From Eubacteriales bacterium (lineage in GTDB: Bacteria > Bacillota > Clostridia > Peptostreptococcales > Anaerovoracaceae), in NCBI GenBank assembly GCA_028872475.1, contig JAQYMQ010000023.1, positions 50,472 to 114,471 on the forward strand: DNA of 64,000 bases. The letters are read 5' to 3'. A program made the translations under genes and the position numbers. The notes beneath the pieces were generated by a model. It was given only the letters and a program-made list of their open reading frames with translations, was not told where the DNA came from and ran no database searches. Shown here piece by piece: positions 37,904 to 47,224 of the stretch (position 1 is the first letter of the stretch; every line of letters starts with the position of its first letter).

Positions 37904-38656
37904 TTATTTATTATCATTTGATAATACACACTTGCGCTTACCATACACATAAACCACAACACCCACAGCTATAAGTACCAAGCTTAGCACTTGTGCCTGT
38001 CTAAATGGTCCAATCATCAGACTGTCAGTTCTCAAACCTTCGACAAAAAATCTCTCAACACTATATAAAATCACATACAGCGAAAATATCTGTCCTGTAA
38101 ACTGCCTTTTCTTTAGTAACAAGTATGAAAGTCCAATAAACAATACAAAACACCAGATTGATTCATACAAGAATGTTGGATGCACACTTTTCCCATCAAC
38201 CATTATCGCCCAAGGCAGATTAGTTTCGCCTCCATGAGCTTCTGAATTAAAGTAATTACCCCATCTACCGATTGATTGCGCCAAAGCTATTGACGGAACA
38301 GCCAAATCAAATAGATTAAAGAATTGTATCTTCTTTTTTTTGCAAACTAAATACGCAGTAGCAAGACCGAAGATTATACCTCCGTGTATCGCTAAACCAC
38401 CACTTCTTATATCTATCATCTGTGCAAAGCTGTGATAGTTATCTAAGCTGAAAAATACATAATAAGCTCTTGCCCCGATAATTCCTATTGGCACAGAAAT
38501 TATCACTGCATCAAGTAAATCATCACTCTTAATTCCAACTGCACTAGAACGTCTATATGCTGTAATAATAGCTAAAGCAATACCAATTGCAATAAGTATG
38601 CCATACCATCTAATTTCGAACCCAAAAATTTCAAAAGCTATTGGATTTGGTTGCAT
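37904..38656 (-). CDS. lgt: Prolipoprotein diacylglyceryl transferase
   Basis: Lgt transfers diacylglycerol from phosphatidylglycerol to the lipobox cysteine. The 250-residue protein has seven hydrophobic segments, the HGGIIFGL motif near residue 90 and the signature RWGNYFNSEAHGGET near residue 130, with the essential Arg and His. Its ATG shares one base with the srtB stop (TAATG), and GGAG in the srtB end serves as Shine-Dalgarno. The lipoprotein at 26109-27134 is a likely substrate. Confidence 0.95.
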   Translation of the reverse strand: MQPNPIAFEIFGFEIRWYGILIAIGIALAIITAYRRSSAVGIKSDDLLDAVIISVPIGIIGARAYYVFFSLDNYHSFAQMIDIRSGGLAIHGGIIFGLATAYLVCKKKKIQFFNLFDLAVPSIALAQSIGRWGNYFNSEAHGGETNLPWAIMVDGKSVHPTFLYESIWCFVLFIGLSYLLLKKRQFTGQIFSLYVILYSVERFFVEGLRTDSLMIGPFRQAQVLSLVLIAVGVVVYVYGKRKCVLSNDNK

Positions 38657-39351
38657 TATTTCTCCTTAACTCCTACCACGTAATAACGACCTTCTTCAGT
38701 ATGATAAGCACATGTAGAAAGCACAATTAGCTTATCGTCAAACGTCGGATTTATATCATTTTTATAATCTGAGTGTTGTTTTACTCCCTGAATAAATTTA
38801 TCAAACTTAAACTTATCAGTTATATTCGTATAGTCATAAATACTAAAAGCTTCATCTTCAAGCGCAGTAGTTTTAGCAAATGCAAAAACCTTGTATTTTT
38901 CTTTACCGTTGCGCAATGTTTCTAACTCAATCATCGGATGATCTTTAACAAAATCCTTCTTTTCACTATATTTAGTCAAATCGCCAAACATAGTGCCGTC
39001 ATGCATATTATGCCCATAAATAAACCACACTTTAGAACGTTCCAAATCTGTTTCATCACCAAGAAAAATAGTTCCTCCTTCATTATACTTACCACTAAAA
39101 TCTTTTCTCAAATAATGTTGAGGGCGATCAGGTGTAAACATCACCGGATAATCTATCTTGGTATTCTTTATCTTTATCCAACCAAAAGTATCTTTATTCT
39201 TCTTGCTTAATGCAGCTAAAGTCTCTACTTTAAGTTCCTTGAAAGCATTTTGCCTTTGATATCCATCATAATAGTATTTACCTATCATAAAAGCTGAATA
39301 ACAAAAAACTGCAATACATATTAATAAAATTAATTTTCTCAAAATTTTCAT
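38656..39351 (-). CDS. srtB: Class B sortase
   Basis: The 231-residue transpeptidase anchors surface proteins to the cell wall. An N-terminal membrane helix (KILRKLILLICIAVFCYSAF) is followed by FGWIKIKNTKIDYPVM, the catalytic His in YGHNMHDGTMFGDL, the catalytic Cys in IVLSTCAYHTEEGRYYVVG and its Arg nearby, all typical of class B. GGAG six bases ahead supports the ATG at 39351 over upstream ATGs. No sortase substrate is seen in the window. Confidence 0.93.
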   Translation of the reverse strand: MKILRKLILLICIAVFCYSAFMIGKYYYDGYQRQNAFKELKVETLAALSKKNKDTFGWIKIKNTKIDYPVMFTPDRPQHYLRKDFSGKYNEGGTIFLGDETDLERSKVWFIYGHNMHDGTMFGDLTKYSEKKDFVKDHPMIELETLRNGKEKYKVFAFAKTTALEDEAFSIYDYTNITDKFKFDKFIQGVKQHSDYKNDINPTFDDKLIVLSTCAYHTEEGRYYVVGVKEK

Positions 39352-39382
39352 AAGTTTCTCCATCTTAGCGGTCATAAATTTA

Positions 39383-39412
39383 AAGCACGGCAACTATACA
39401 ACTACCATGCTT
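39383..39412 (-). terminator. Hairpin between purL and srtB, possible weak terminator
   Basis: On minus, AAGCATGG pairs with CCGTGCTT (one U-G pair) around a 14-base loop, followed by TTAAATTT rather than a clean T-run. It may end purL transcripts or sit in the srtB leader; a TATAAT-type -10 lies just above it (39432-39437). Confidence 0.4.
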
Positions 39413-39467
39413 CATATTTTATTTATATTCTATTATACCCAACAATCTTAAAATTAACTAATATTTA

Positions 39468-42400
39468 TTATTTAAAATATTTTACTGCTGCTTCAAACAT
39501 CTTAATGTCGTAATTGCCAACAACATTTTTATATAATCCCTTGCCTATTCTTTCTGCATGTCCCATCTTACCAAATACTCTACCATCAGGTGACGTAATA
39601 CCTTCGATAGCATAAGTTGATCCATTAGGATTAAACTGTATTTCTTTTGACGGATGACCACTTAAGTCTACATACTGTGTTGCAATCTGTCCATTTGCAG
39701 CAAGCTCTTTCACAAGCTCATCACTAGCAATAAATCTACCTTCACCATGAGAAATTGGCACATTATATATTTCTCCGACTTTTGTATTTGCAAGCCATGG
39801 AGATTTGTTTGATGCTATTCTTGTCCTAACAATCTTAGATTGATGACGACCTATTACATTGTATGTAAGCGTAGGTGAATTTTCATCTGTATCAATTATT
39901 TTTCCATAAGGAACTAAACCTAACTTGATTAACGCCTGAAATCCGTTACAAATACCACACATTAAACCATCTCTATCATTTAGAAACTCCATAACTCTTT
40001 CCGTTACACCCTGATTTCTAAAGAATGATGTAATGAATTTAGCACTTCCATCTGGTTCATCTCCGCCAGAGAATCCACCCGGAATGAATATCATCTGCGC
40101 AGCTTTTACTTCATTAGCAAACTCTTCAACACTTCTCTTAATCATGTCTGCGTTTAAGTTTCTAATAACCTTTATAACTGCTTCACCGCCTGCTCTTTCA
40201 ACTGCCTTTGCACTGTCATACTCACAGTTTGTACCAGGAAATGCTGGGATTAAAACCTTAGGTTTAGCAACTTTAATCGAAGTTGTATATCTCTTTTCTG
40301 CTTCATAAGAGAAAGTTTCAAGTTTAATATCTGCCTCCTTAACATTGCAAGGGAATATTGGTTCAAGCTTAGATTCATATCTGTTTTCTAAATCTTCCAA
40401 ATCAACCTTTTCTGCATCATAACTGATTATATATTCCTCAGTAACTACACCAAGTGACTTAAATCCATCTGCTAATTCAACATTTTTATCAGCTAATTCT
40501 AAAATAAATGCTCCATAGTTATATCCGAAGATTTCATCATACTTAATTGACCCATCTATAGCAAAACCAAGTCTATTGCCAAGTGCCATCTTCATAATTG
40601 CTTCAGCAACGCCGCCAATACCAACAGTGTAACAAGAAACTGCCTTACCTGTAGAAGTTAATGCATAAACTTTGTTGAATACCCCTATTAAGGACTTAAT
40701 ATTAACTGTATTATCTGCATTCTTTTCAGGAGTGATGATTACAACCTTATTGCCTGCCTTTTTAAATTCAGGAGAAACAATCTCATCCGTCTTTCCAGTT
40801 GTAACAGCAAATGATATTAGTGTAGGTGGAACGTGAATATCTTCAAAGCTTCCGCTCATAGAGTCTTTTCCACCTATAGCTGCAATACCTAACTGTTTCT
40901 GGGCTTCAAGCGCACCTAATAGCGCAGCAAACGGTTTTCCCCATTTCTTAGGGTCAGCCCCCATGCTCAAGAAATATTCCTGGAAGCTTAGATATACATC
41001 CTCAAACTTCGCACCTGAAGCAACAAGTTTACAAACTGATTCAACAACAGCTGTATATGCACCATGATAAGGACTTGCCTCTGTCATGAACGGATTATAT
41101 CCCCAAGACATAAGTGAACAAGTTGATGTATCTCCACTTTCTAAAGAAATCTTTGTAACCATTGCTTGAACTGGAGTCCTCTGTCTAATGCCGCCAAATG
41201 GCATCAGTACTCCACCAGCACCTACTGTTGAGTCAAATCTTTCAGATAATCCTCTCTTAGAGCAAGTATTCAAATCTTCTGCAACATCTTTAAAAGCTTC
41301 TACAAAGCTGTCTTTATATTTGCGCTCTAAATATGTCCCCTTCTCTACTTCTATATCAATATGCTTAGTTGTACCATTTAAGTCAAGGAAGGCTCTCTTT
41401 AAGTTTACAATCTCCTTGCCTCTCCAGCTCATTTTTAGAACTGGTTCTTCTGTAACAGTAGCTACAACGACAGCATTAACATTTTCTTTTTCAGCCAACG
41501 CCAAGAATCTTTCAACATCCTTAGCTTCTACAACTGTAGCCATTCTTTCCTGAGATTCACTGATTGCAAGCTCTGTACCATCAAGTCCGTCATACTTTGT
41601 AGGCACTAAATCAAGATTAATGTCCAGTCCATCTGCAAGTTCTCCAATAGCAACAGAAACACCACCTGCACCGAAATCATTACATCTCTTAATCATTCTG
41701 CTCACTTCAGGGTTTCTAAATAATCTCTGAATTTTTCTCTCTTCAGGAGCATTACCCTTTTGAACTTCTGCTCCGCAAGTAGCAAGCGAATCAACTGTGT
41801 GACTCTTAGAAGATCCGGTAGCTCCACCGCAACCATCTCTACCGGTTGCACCACCTAGTAATACTACCTTATCTCCATCTGTTGGCACTTCTCTTCTAAC
41901 ATTAGATTCAGGAGCTGCTGCAATAACAGCACCAACTTCCATTCTCTTTGCCATATATCCTGGATGAATAATTTCATCTACGATACCTGTAGCCAAACCA
42001 ATTTGGTTTCCGTAAGAAGAATATCCTGCTGCCGCAGTCTTTGTAATAGTTCTCTGTGGTAATTTGCCCTTTATTGTATCTGATATAGACGCAAGCGGAT
42101 CTCCTGCACCAGTTAATCTCATTGCTCCATATACATAAGCTCTTCCTGAAAGTGGATCTCTGATTGCTCCGCCTACACAAGTGGCTGCTCCACCAAAAGG
42201 TTCGATTTCTGTCGGATGATTGTGAGTTTCATTCTTGAATAACAATAACCATGGCTCTTTAGCACCATTTACATCTACATCTATCTTCACTGTACAAGCA
42301 TTTACTTCAGGAGACTCATCTAACTTGTCTAATTTGCCTTGTTTTTTCAATATCTTTACTGCAATTGTAGCAATATCCATTAAGCATACCGGCTTAGTTC

Positions 42401-43169
42401 TTCCAAGTTCCTGTCTATCATTCAAATAGTTTTCATAAGCTTTTTGAACAGTTTCATCTTCAAACTTTACACTATCTATAATTGTATGGAAAGTAGTATG
42501 TCTACAGTGATCAGACCAATAAGTATCAATCATCTTGATTTCTGTAATCGTAGGATTTCTATCTTCACTCTTGAAGTAATCTCTACAGCACTTAATATCT
42601 TCAAGGTCCATAGCCAAACCATACTCTGCAATTAAGTCGCTTAATTTTTTATCATCAAAATCAATAAAGCCTTCTAAAACCTTTACATCGGCAGGTCTTT
42701 CGCTCTCCATCTTTAATGTTTCAGGCATTTCAAGAGAAGCTTCTCTTGATTCAACCGAATTAATAAGGTGTTTCTTAATGGTTTCTATTTCAGTACCAGT
42801 TACAGCCCCCTTGATAACATATACTTTAGCACTCTTAACTTCAGGCTTTACCCCCTGCGAAATAATCTGGATACACTGCGCAGCAGTATCTGCTCTCTGG
42901 TCAAACTGTCCTGGTAAAAACTCTACCGCAATAACAAGTTCATCGTCAATATTTAATTCAGTATAAGTATTATCTAACTGAGGTTCAGAAAATATTGTCT
43001 GGACACTCTTTTCAAACAATGCTTCATCAATATCTTCAACATCATATCTGTTTAAAACTCTTACGTCTGTTACAGACTTAATACCTAATAAATTTCTAAT
43101 TTCATCTAATAAACCCTTAGCTTCATTAGCCAATTCATTTTTCTTTTCGACAAAAACTCTATATACCAT
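39468..43169 (-). CDS. purL: Phosphoribosylformylglycinamidine synthase, single-chain (PurL)
   Basis: This 1,233-residue enzyme makes FGAM from FGAR, glutamine and ATP in purine synthesis. Unlike the Bacillus PurSQL complex it is one long chain, the type found in many Clostridia. The central AIR-synthase-like halves contain ETHNHPTEIEPFGGAATCVGGAIRD and GGKDSMSGSFED. The C-terminal glutaminase has PGTNCEYD, the nucleophile Cys in MCGICNGFQALIKLGL and SHGEGRF. It follows purD by 14 bases. Confidence 0.96.
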   Translation of the reverse strand: MVYRVFVEKKNELANEAKGLLDEIRNLLGIKSVTDVRVLNRYDVEDIDEALFEKSVQTIFSEPQLDNTYTELNIDDELVIAVEFLPGQFDQRADTAAQCIQIISQGVKPEVKSAKVYVIKGAVTGTEIETIKKHLINSVESREASLEMPETLKMESERPADVKVLEGFIDFDDKKLSDLIAEYGLAMDLEDIKCCRDYFKSEDRNPTITEIKMIDTYWSDHCRHTTFHTIIDSVKFEDETVQKAYENYLNDRQELGRTKPVCLMDIATIAVKILKKQGKLDKLDESPEVNACTVKIDVDVNGAKEPWLLLFKNETHNHPTEIEPFGGAATCVGGAIRDPLSGRAYVYGAMRLTGAGDPLASISDTIKGKLPQRTITKTAAAGYSSYGNQIGLATGIVDEIIHPGYMAKRMEVGAVIAAAPESNVRREVPTDGDKVVLLGGATGRDGCGGATGSSKSHTVDSLATCGAEVQKGNAPEERKIQRLFRNPEVSRMIKRCNDFGAGGVSVAIGELADGLDINLDLVPTKYDGLDGTELAISESQERMATVVEAKDVERFLALAEKENVNAVVVATVTEEPVLKMSWRGKEIVNLKRAFLDLNGTTKHIDIEVEKGTYLERKYKDSFVEAFKDVAEDLNTCSKRGLSERFDSTVGAGGVLMPFGGIRQRTPVQAMVTKISLESGDTSTCSLMSWGYNPFMTEASPYHGAYTAVVESVCKLVASGAKFEDVYLSFQEYFLSMGADPKKWGKPFAALLGALEAQKQLGIAAIGGKDSMSGSFEDIHVPPTLISFAVTTGKTDEIVSPEFKKAGNKVVIITPEKNADNTVNIKSLIGVFNKVYALTSTGKAVSCYTVGIGGVAEAIMKMALGNRLGFAIDGSIKYDEIFGYNYGAFILELADKNVELADGFKSLGVVTEEYIISYDAEKVDLEDLENRYESKLEPIFPCNVKEADIKLETFSYEAEKRYTTSIKVAKPKVLIPAFPGTNCEYDSAKAVERAGGEAVIKVIRNLNADMIKRSVEEFANEVKAAQMIFIPGGFSGGDEPDGSAKFITSFFRNQGVTERVMEFLNDRDGLMCGICNGFQALIKLGLVPYGKIIDTDENSPTLTYNVIGRHQSKIVRTRIASNKSPWLANTKVGEIYNVPISHGEGRFIASDELVKELAANGQIATQYVDLSGHPSKEIQFNPNGSTYAIEGITSPDGRVFGKMGHAERIGKGLYKNVVGNYDIKMFEAAVKYFK

Positions 43170-43183
43170 AGCCTAAAATCTCC

Positions 43184-44443
43184 TTATACATTAAGTACCT
43201 TTTTACCTATATCTGATCTACAATATGCATCTTTAAAATTAATTTTCTTCGTTACGGCATACGCCTTGTCAATCGCTCCTTCAAGAGTGTCTGCAACACC
43301 TACGGCACCTAATACTCTGCCACCAGAAGTAAGTAGTTTATCACCCTGCTTCTTAGCGCCTGCGATATATATAAGTTCATCTTCACAATCGGTCATCGTT
43401 ATTTCATGACCAGTTTCATATTTTGACGGATATCCGCCTGATGCCATGATAACACAGCAAGCACATTCATCCTTAAATTTAACATCTATTTCGCTTAGTC
43501 TTTCATCAGTTACAGCCTGCATTACTTCAAGAAGATCTGTATCTAAAAGTGGAAGCACAACCTGTGTCTCAGGATCTCCGAATCTACAATTGTACTCAAT
43601 AACCTTAGGACCGGCTGTTGTAATCATTAAGCCAAAGTATAGGCAACCCTTAAACGTTCTATCCTCTGCGTTCATAGCGAACATAGTAGGCAAGAATATT
43701 TTGTTCATACAATACTCTGCAAGTTCTTTTGTATAATATGGATTCGGCGCAATTGTTCCCATTCCACCAGTGTTTAATCCTGTATCATCATCGCCAATAC
43801 GCTTATGATCCATAGAAGAAACCATAGGCACCATAGTCTTACCATCGGTGAAAGCTAATACAGAAATTTCAGGTCCTTCCAAATATTCTTCAACGACGAT
43901 AGTATCACCACTAGCACCAAAAACTTTGTCTTCCATCATCGACTTTACAGCATCAATAGCCTCTTGTCTTGTAAACGCAATAACTACTCCCTTACCAAGG
44001 GCAAGTCCATCTGCCTTAATAACTGTCGGTATAGGTGCTTTCTCCAGATATTCAATAGCCTCTTCCTTATCTGTAAACACTTCATATCCAGCTGTTGGAA
44101 TTTCATATTTTTTCATAAGATTTTTAGAAAAAGCCTTGCTGCCTTCTATAATTGCAGCTCTTTTGCTCGGACCAAAACATTTAATACCTTTATCCTCAAG
44201 TGCATCCACAACACCTAACACCAAAGGGTCATCCGGAGCAATGATTGCATAATCAATCTTGTTTTCTAATGCAAACTCAACAATTTTCTCTACATCTGTA
44301 GCTTTGATATCAACACATGTCGCCTCATTAGCAATACCCCCATTACCCGGTAATGCAAAAACTTGCTCCACTTCTTTGCTTTCAACAATCTTTTTTACGA
44401 TAGCGTGCTCTCTGCCTCCGCCACCAACAACTAATATCCTCAT
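43184..44443 (-). CDS. purD: Phosphoribosylamine-glycine ligase
   Basis: PurD joins glycine to phosphoribosylamine, two steps before PurL. The 419-residue ATP-grasp protein begins RILVVGGGGREHAI, has PTVIKADGLALGKGVVIAF near residue 140, VEEYLEGPEISVLAF and the signature NTGGMGTIAPNPYY, then YNCRFGDPETQVVLPLL. AAAGGAG lies before the ATG. It comes 66 bases after the second pyrophosphatase gene. Other pur genes are not in the window. Confidence 0.96.
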   Translation of the reverse strand: MRILVVGGGGREHAIVKKIVESKEVEQVFALPGNGGIANEATCVDIKATDVEKIVEFALENKIDYAIIAPDDPLVLGVVDALEDKGIKCFGPSKRAAIIEGSKAFSKNLMKKYEIPTAGYEVFTDKEEAIEYLEKAPIPTVIKADGLALGKGVVIAFTRQEAIDAVKSMMEDKVFGASGDTIVVEEYLEGPEISVLAFTDGKTMVPMVSSMDHKRIGDDDTGLNTGGMGTIAPNPYYTKELAEYCMNKIFLPTMFAMNAEDRTFKGCLYFGLMITTAGPKVIEYNCRFGDPETQVVLPLLDTDLLEVMQAVTDERLSEIDVKFKDECACCVIMASGGYPSKYETGHEITMTDCEDELIYIAGAKKQGDKLLTSGGRVLGAVGVADTLEGAIDKAYAVTKKINFKDAYCRSDIGKKVLNV

Positions 44444-44509
44444 AATTTGGCTCCTTTAATAAGAATTCTAATTAACTATTATTGTTATAATTATCAATTA
44501 ATAATACAT

Positions 44510-45493
44510 TTAAAGCGTCATAGCTCTTTTTCTAAGAACAGATGTAAGTTGTGGGATAATCTGTTTCTTTCTTGACAATACGCCCTTCAAATAAATTCTG
44601 TCCTTGCTATCATATAACACCTCGTCAATATTAAAGGCTTCTATTGAAACTTCATAAGCATTTTTGCCAATGCATAGAAAATCTGAATATTCATCAATAA
44701 TGTTGGTCATCATCATAAATATCATATTTTCTCCGGAATTTTTAATCCTTTCTTTCATATATGCCAGCAATTTAACTGTAAGTGTTTCCAGTTCTTCTTT
44801 GTCAACACAAGAAATTTGCCCTACACCATATTCTAAATTCCCTATATTAAAAGTTTTATAATCCGTAGAAAATATCTCTTCTATATTTTTACCATTAAAA
44901 TCACTGCCAGCTCTAAACATAGCCATTGCATATTCATCTACATTAATCCCTGCAATATCAGCTAAATTCAAGCCTGCAATCTTATCTCTATCAGTACAAG
45001 TAGGAGAACGAAATAATAATGTATCTGAAATAATTGCTGAACACATTAATCCCGCAATAGTTATTGGAATTGATATTTCCTTTTCTAAAAACATCTCATA
45101 TATAAGCGTAGCGGTACAGCCTACTTTCCTATTTAGAAAAAATATAGGTTCATTCGTAATAGTTGTCCCAATCTTATGATGATCAACTATTTCAACTACA
45201 ATTGCATCTTGAAGTCCATCGACAGCTTGCTCATATCCGTTATGATCTACCTGAACTACCATTCTACCTTTTGCATTTTCTAAATTATTTGGTTCACCAA
45301 CTTGAAAATAATCTAAAGCAAAGATCGTCTCTGGACTTATTGTTCCAACCTTATAAGCCTCATATTTATAATCTTCCTCGCAAGGTTCAAGACCAGACTC
45401 GCAATTTTTCAAATAAGCGTAAGCTATAGCTGAACAGATAGAATCCGTATCCGGATTTTTATGTCCAATTACCACAATTTTATCTTCTGACAT
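44510..45493 (-). CDS. ppaC: Manganese-dependent inorganic pyrophosphatase (family II), second copy
   Basis: The 327-residue DHH-superfamily phosphatase hydrolyses pyrophosphate. Metal and substrate motifs are all kept: GHKNPDTDSICSAIAY, VQVDHN, VEIVDHHKIGT, SDTLLFRSPTCTD and the terminal SRKKQIIPQL. It is shorter at the junction and less well matched than the upstream copy, with which it shares these blocks throughout. The ATG at 45493 gives the family start; upstream in-frame TTG codons overlap the first gene. No CBS or DRTGG regulatory domains are present. Confidence 0.92.
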   Translation of the reverse strand: MSEDKIVVIGHKNPDTDSICSAIAYAYLKNCESGLEPCEEDYKYEAYKVGTISPETIFALDYFQVGEPNNLENAKGRMVVQVDHNGYEQAVDGLQDAIVVEIVDHHKIGTTITNEPIFFLNRKVGCTATLIYEMFLEKEISIPITIAGLMCSAIISDTLLFRSPTCTDRDKIAGLNLADIAGINVDEYAMAMFRAGSDFNGKNIEEIFSTDYKTFNIGNLEYGVGQISCVDKEELETLTVKLLAYMKERIKNSGENMIFMMMTNIIDEYSDFLCIGKNAYEVSIEAFNIDEVLYDSKDRIYLKGVLSRKKQIIPQLTSVLRKRAMTL

Positions 45494-45515
45494 CTGAATC
45501 CATAATTCCTTACAA

Positions 45516-46469
45516 TTAACCAATTACAGCCATAATAGGTGGAATTAGCTGTTTCTTTCTTGAAACTACGCCTTCTAAATACAAACCTTGATTATCGCTT
45601 TTTACTCCAAAAGCTTTTTCTAAGATAGCTTCTGCATCTTTTCCTTCGTAAATAAGTTCTGTAGAATCTGCTGATACATCTGTAATCATAAGACATACAA
45701 AATCTAGTTTCTCGTCAGCAAGTGCTGTTGGTAAATATGCAAGCATTCTATCCTTTAACATCTTAACATCCTCTGCATTAGCAGCTAAAATTTGTCCTGC
45801 ACCAAAGGCAACACTTGCACCCTTAAACTGCTTATAATCCTGATAGAAAATATCACTGTCTGTCTTGCCATCTAAGTTTAGACTAGCCTTTAACATTCCG
45901 TTCCATAAATCAGACAAATCAACACCAGCAATTTCCGCAATTTCCCTTGCACATTTTTCATCTAACGGTGTACAAGTTGGAGATTTAAACAACATTGAGT
46001 CTGAAACGATTGCTGAACACATCATACCTGCAATTTCTTTTGGTGGTACTACACCAAATTCCTTAAACATTCCATACACTAAAGTTGAAGTACAACCTAC
46101 TGGACGAGTTGTAAAAGTAATTGGCTCAAGTGTAGCCATTGTTCCAAGCTTGTGGTGATCTACAACTTCTATTATCTTTGCTGTTTCTATACCATTAACA
46201 CACTGCGCCTGCTCATTATGGTCAACTAAAACAACCTTAATCGGATTTTCTTCTGTACTCTCTGCAGATATATCTTCAACTACTTCCGGTTTTGCAACCC
46301 CAAATCGCTCTAATACATATTCTGTTTCCGGATTAAGCTCACTTGCCGCCCTTGCCACATACTCATTATCACTATCAATATGATTCTTTAAATATGCCAT
46401 ACTGATTGCTGAACATATTGAATCTGTATCCGGATTTTTATGTCCGTAAACTAAAATCTTCTCACTCAT
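45516..46469 (-). CDS. ppaC: Manganese-dependent inorganic pyrophosphatase (family II), first copy
   Basis: The 317-residue enzyme has the full family II set: GHKNPDTDSICSAISM at the N-terminus, VLVDHNEQAQ, IEVVDHHKLGTM, SDSMLFKSPTCTP and SRKKQLIPP near the end. GGAGG leads the ATG. It heads a probable ppaC-ppaC-purD-purL unit from the promoter at 46582-46609. Tandem with the next gene, it is a local duplication. I looked for a fluoride riboswitch in its leader, because ppaC is a known target, and saw none. Confidence 0.95.
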   Translation of the reverse strand: MSEKILVYGHKNPDTDSICSAISMAYLKNHIDSDNEYVARAASELNPETEYVLERFGVAKPEVVEDISAESTEENPIKVVLVDHNEQAQCVNGIETAKIIEVVDHHKLGTMATLEPITFTTRPVGCTSTLVYGMFKEFGVVPPKEIAGMMCSAIVSDSMLFKSPTCTPLDEKCAREIAEIAGVDLSDLWNGMLKASLNLDGKTDSDIFYQDYKQFKGASVAFGAGQILAANAEDVKMLKDRMLAYLPTALADEKLDFVCLMITDVSADSTELIYEGKDAEAILEKAFGVKSDNQGLYLEGVVSRKKQLIPPIMAVIG

Positions 46470-46581
46470 TTTAATCCTCCAAAATTTAATAAATTAATAT
46501 ATTATCGTCTTTTACAAATTAATATTTTTATTTTGAAATATTATGCGCAAATAGTGGTTTTCACACAATAATCTACACTAC

Positions 46582-46609
46582 ATTATACTAAAAAATTACC
46601 TTTTTGTAA
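46582..46609 (-). promoter_or_regulatory. Promoter of the ppaC-purD-purL unit
   Basis: On minus, TTACAA (46604-46609), a 16-base spacer and TATAAT (46582-46587), leaving a leader of about 105 bases with no riboswitch I recognise. Confidence 0.6.
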
Positions 46610-46665
46610 CGATTCCCTGCAAATATGTCAATACGGTCTTTCAATAAAATTGAATACCTCAATCG

Positions 46666-46695
46666 TTGACGTTTATACACAAAAGCATATATTAT
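46666..46695 (+). promoter_or_regulatory. Promoter of the thiamine-binding protein gene
   Basis: TTGACG (46666-46671), an 18-base spacer and TATTAT (46690-46695). With the divergent ppaC promoter it accounts for the 338-base gap 46470-46807. I see no TPP riboswitch. Confidence 0.5.
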
Positions 46696-46807
46696 ATATA
46701 TAATGAAAATGTTGATAACGAATAATATAAATTACACAATTTTATACATTCTGATATACAATAAAATACAATAGGATTATAGCTTTACTAATTAGGAGGA
46801 AATTATT

Positions 46808-47101
46808 ATGGCAAACTCAAGCGTAGCAATACAAGTATTACCATCAGTAAATAATGACGAACAACTATTAAGTGTAGTTGACGAGGTTATCGCATATATT
46901 AAATCCTTTAATTTACCTACTGTTGTAGGACCTTTCGAAACAACGATTGAAGGCGACTACGATGAGCTAATGGAAATACTTAAAGGATGTTCAAAGATTT
47001 GTATTGAAAAAGGCTCTAACGGTGTAATGACTTATGCTAAAATAAATTACAATCCTCATGGAGTATTCACAATAGATAGCAAAATCGCTAAACATCAGTA
47101 A
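46808..47101 (+). CDS. MTH1187/YkoF-type thiamine-binding family protein
   Basis: The 97-residue protein matches the small MTH1187-like (DUF77) family: SVAIQVLPSV at the start, VVGPFETTIEGDYDELMEIL in the middle and a ferredoxin-like fold of about 95 residues. Members bind thiamine-like molecules or are of unknown role. AGGAGG precedes the ATG. It is one of only three plus-strand genes and is followed by the HAD hydrolase gene. No thiamine pathway gene is near, so function stays open. Confidence 0.85.
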   Translation: MANSSVAIQVLPSVNNDEQLLSVVDEVIAYIKSFNLPTVVGPFETTIEGDYDELMEILKGCSKICIEKGSNGVMTYAKINYNPHGVFTIDSKIAKHQ

Positions 47102-47139
47102 GAAAAGTAATTAAAAAATAGTGAATAACATATGTACAA

Positions 47140-47174
47140 AATAATGTGCTGATATATAAATTCAACACATTATT
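47140..47174 (+). repeat. AT-rich inverted repeat between the thiamine-binding and HAD genes
   Basis: AATAATGTG (47140-47148) and CACATTATT (47166-47174) form a perfect 9-bp stem around a 17-base loop. No T-run follows on plus, so it is at best a weak terminator. Confidence 0.35.
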
Positions 47175-47224
47175 GTAAAAGCAACAGATATTAAAAAGTA
47201 TATTTAAAACTTAAAGGAAAATCT

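Noticed and set aside
46470..46581. Possible fluoride riboswitch before ppaC
   Set aside because: The leader lacks the conserved motif pairs of the crcB RNA; only AT-rich sequence is visible.
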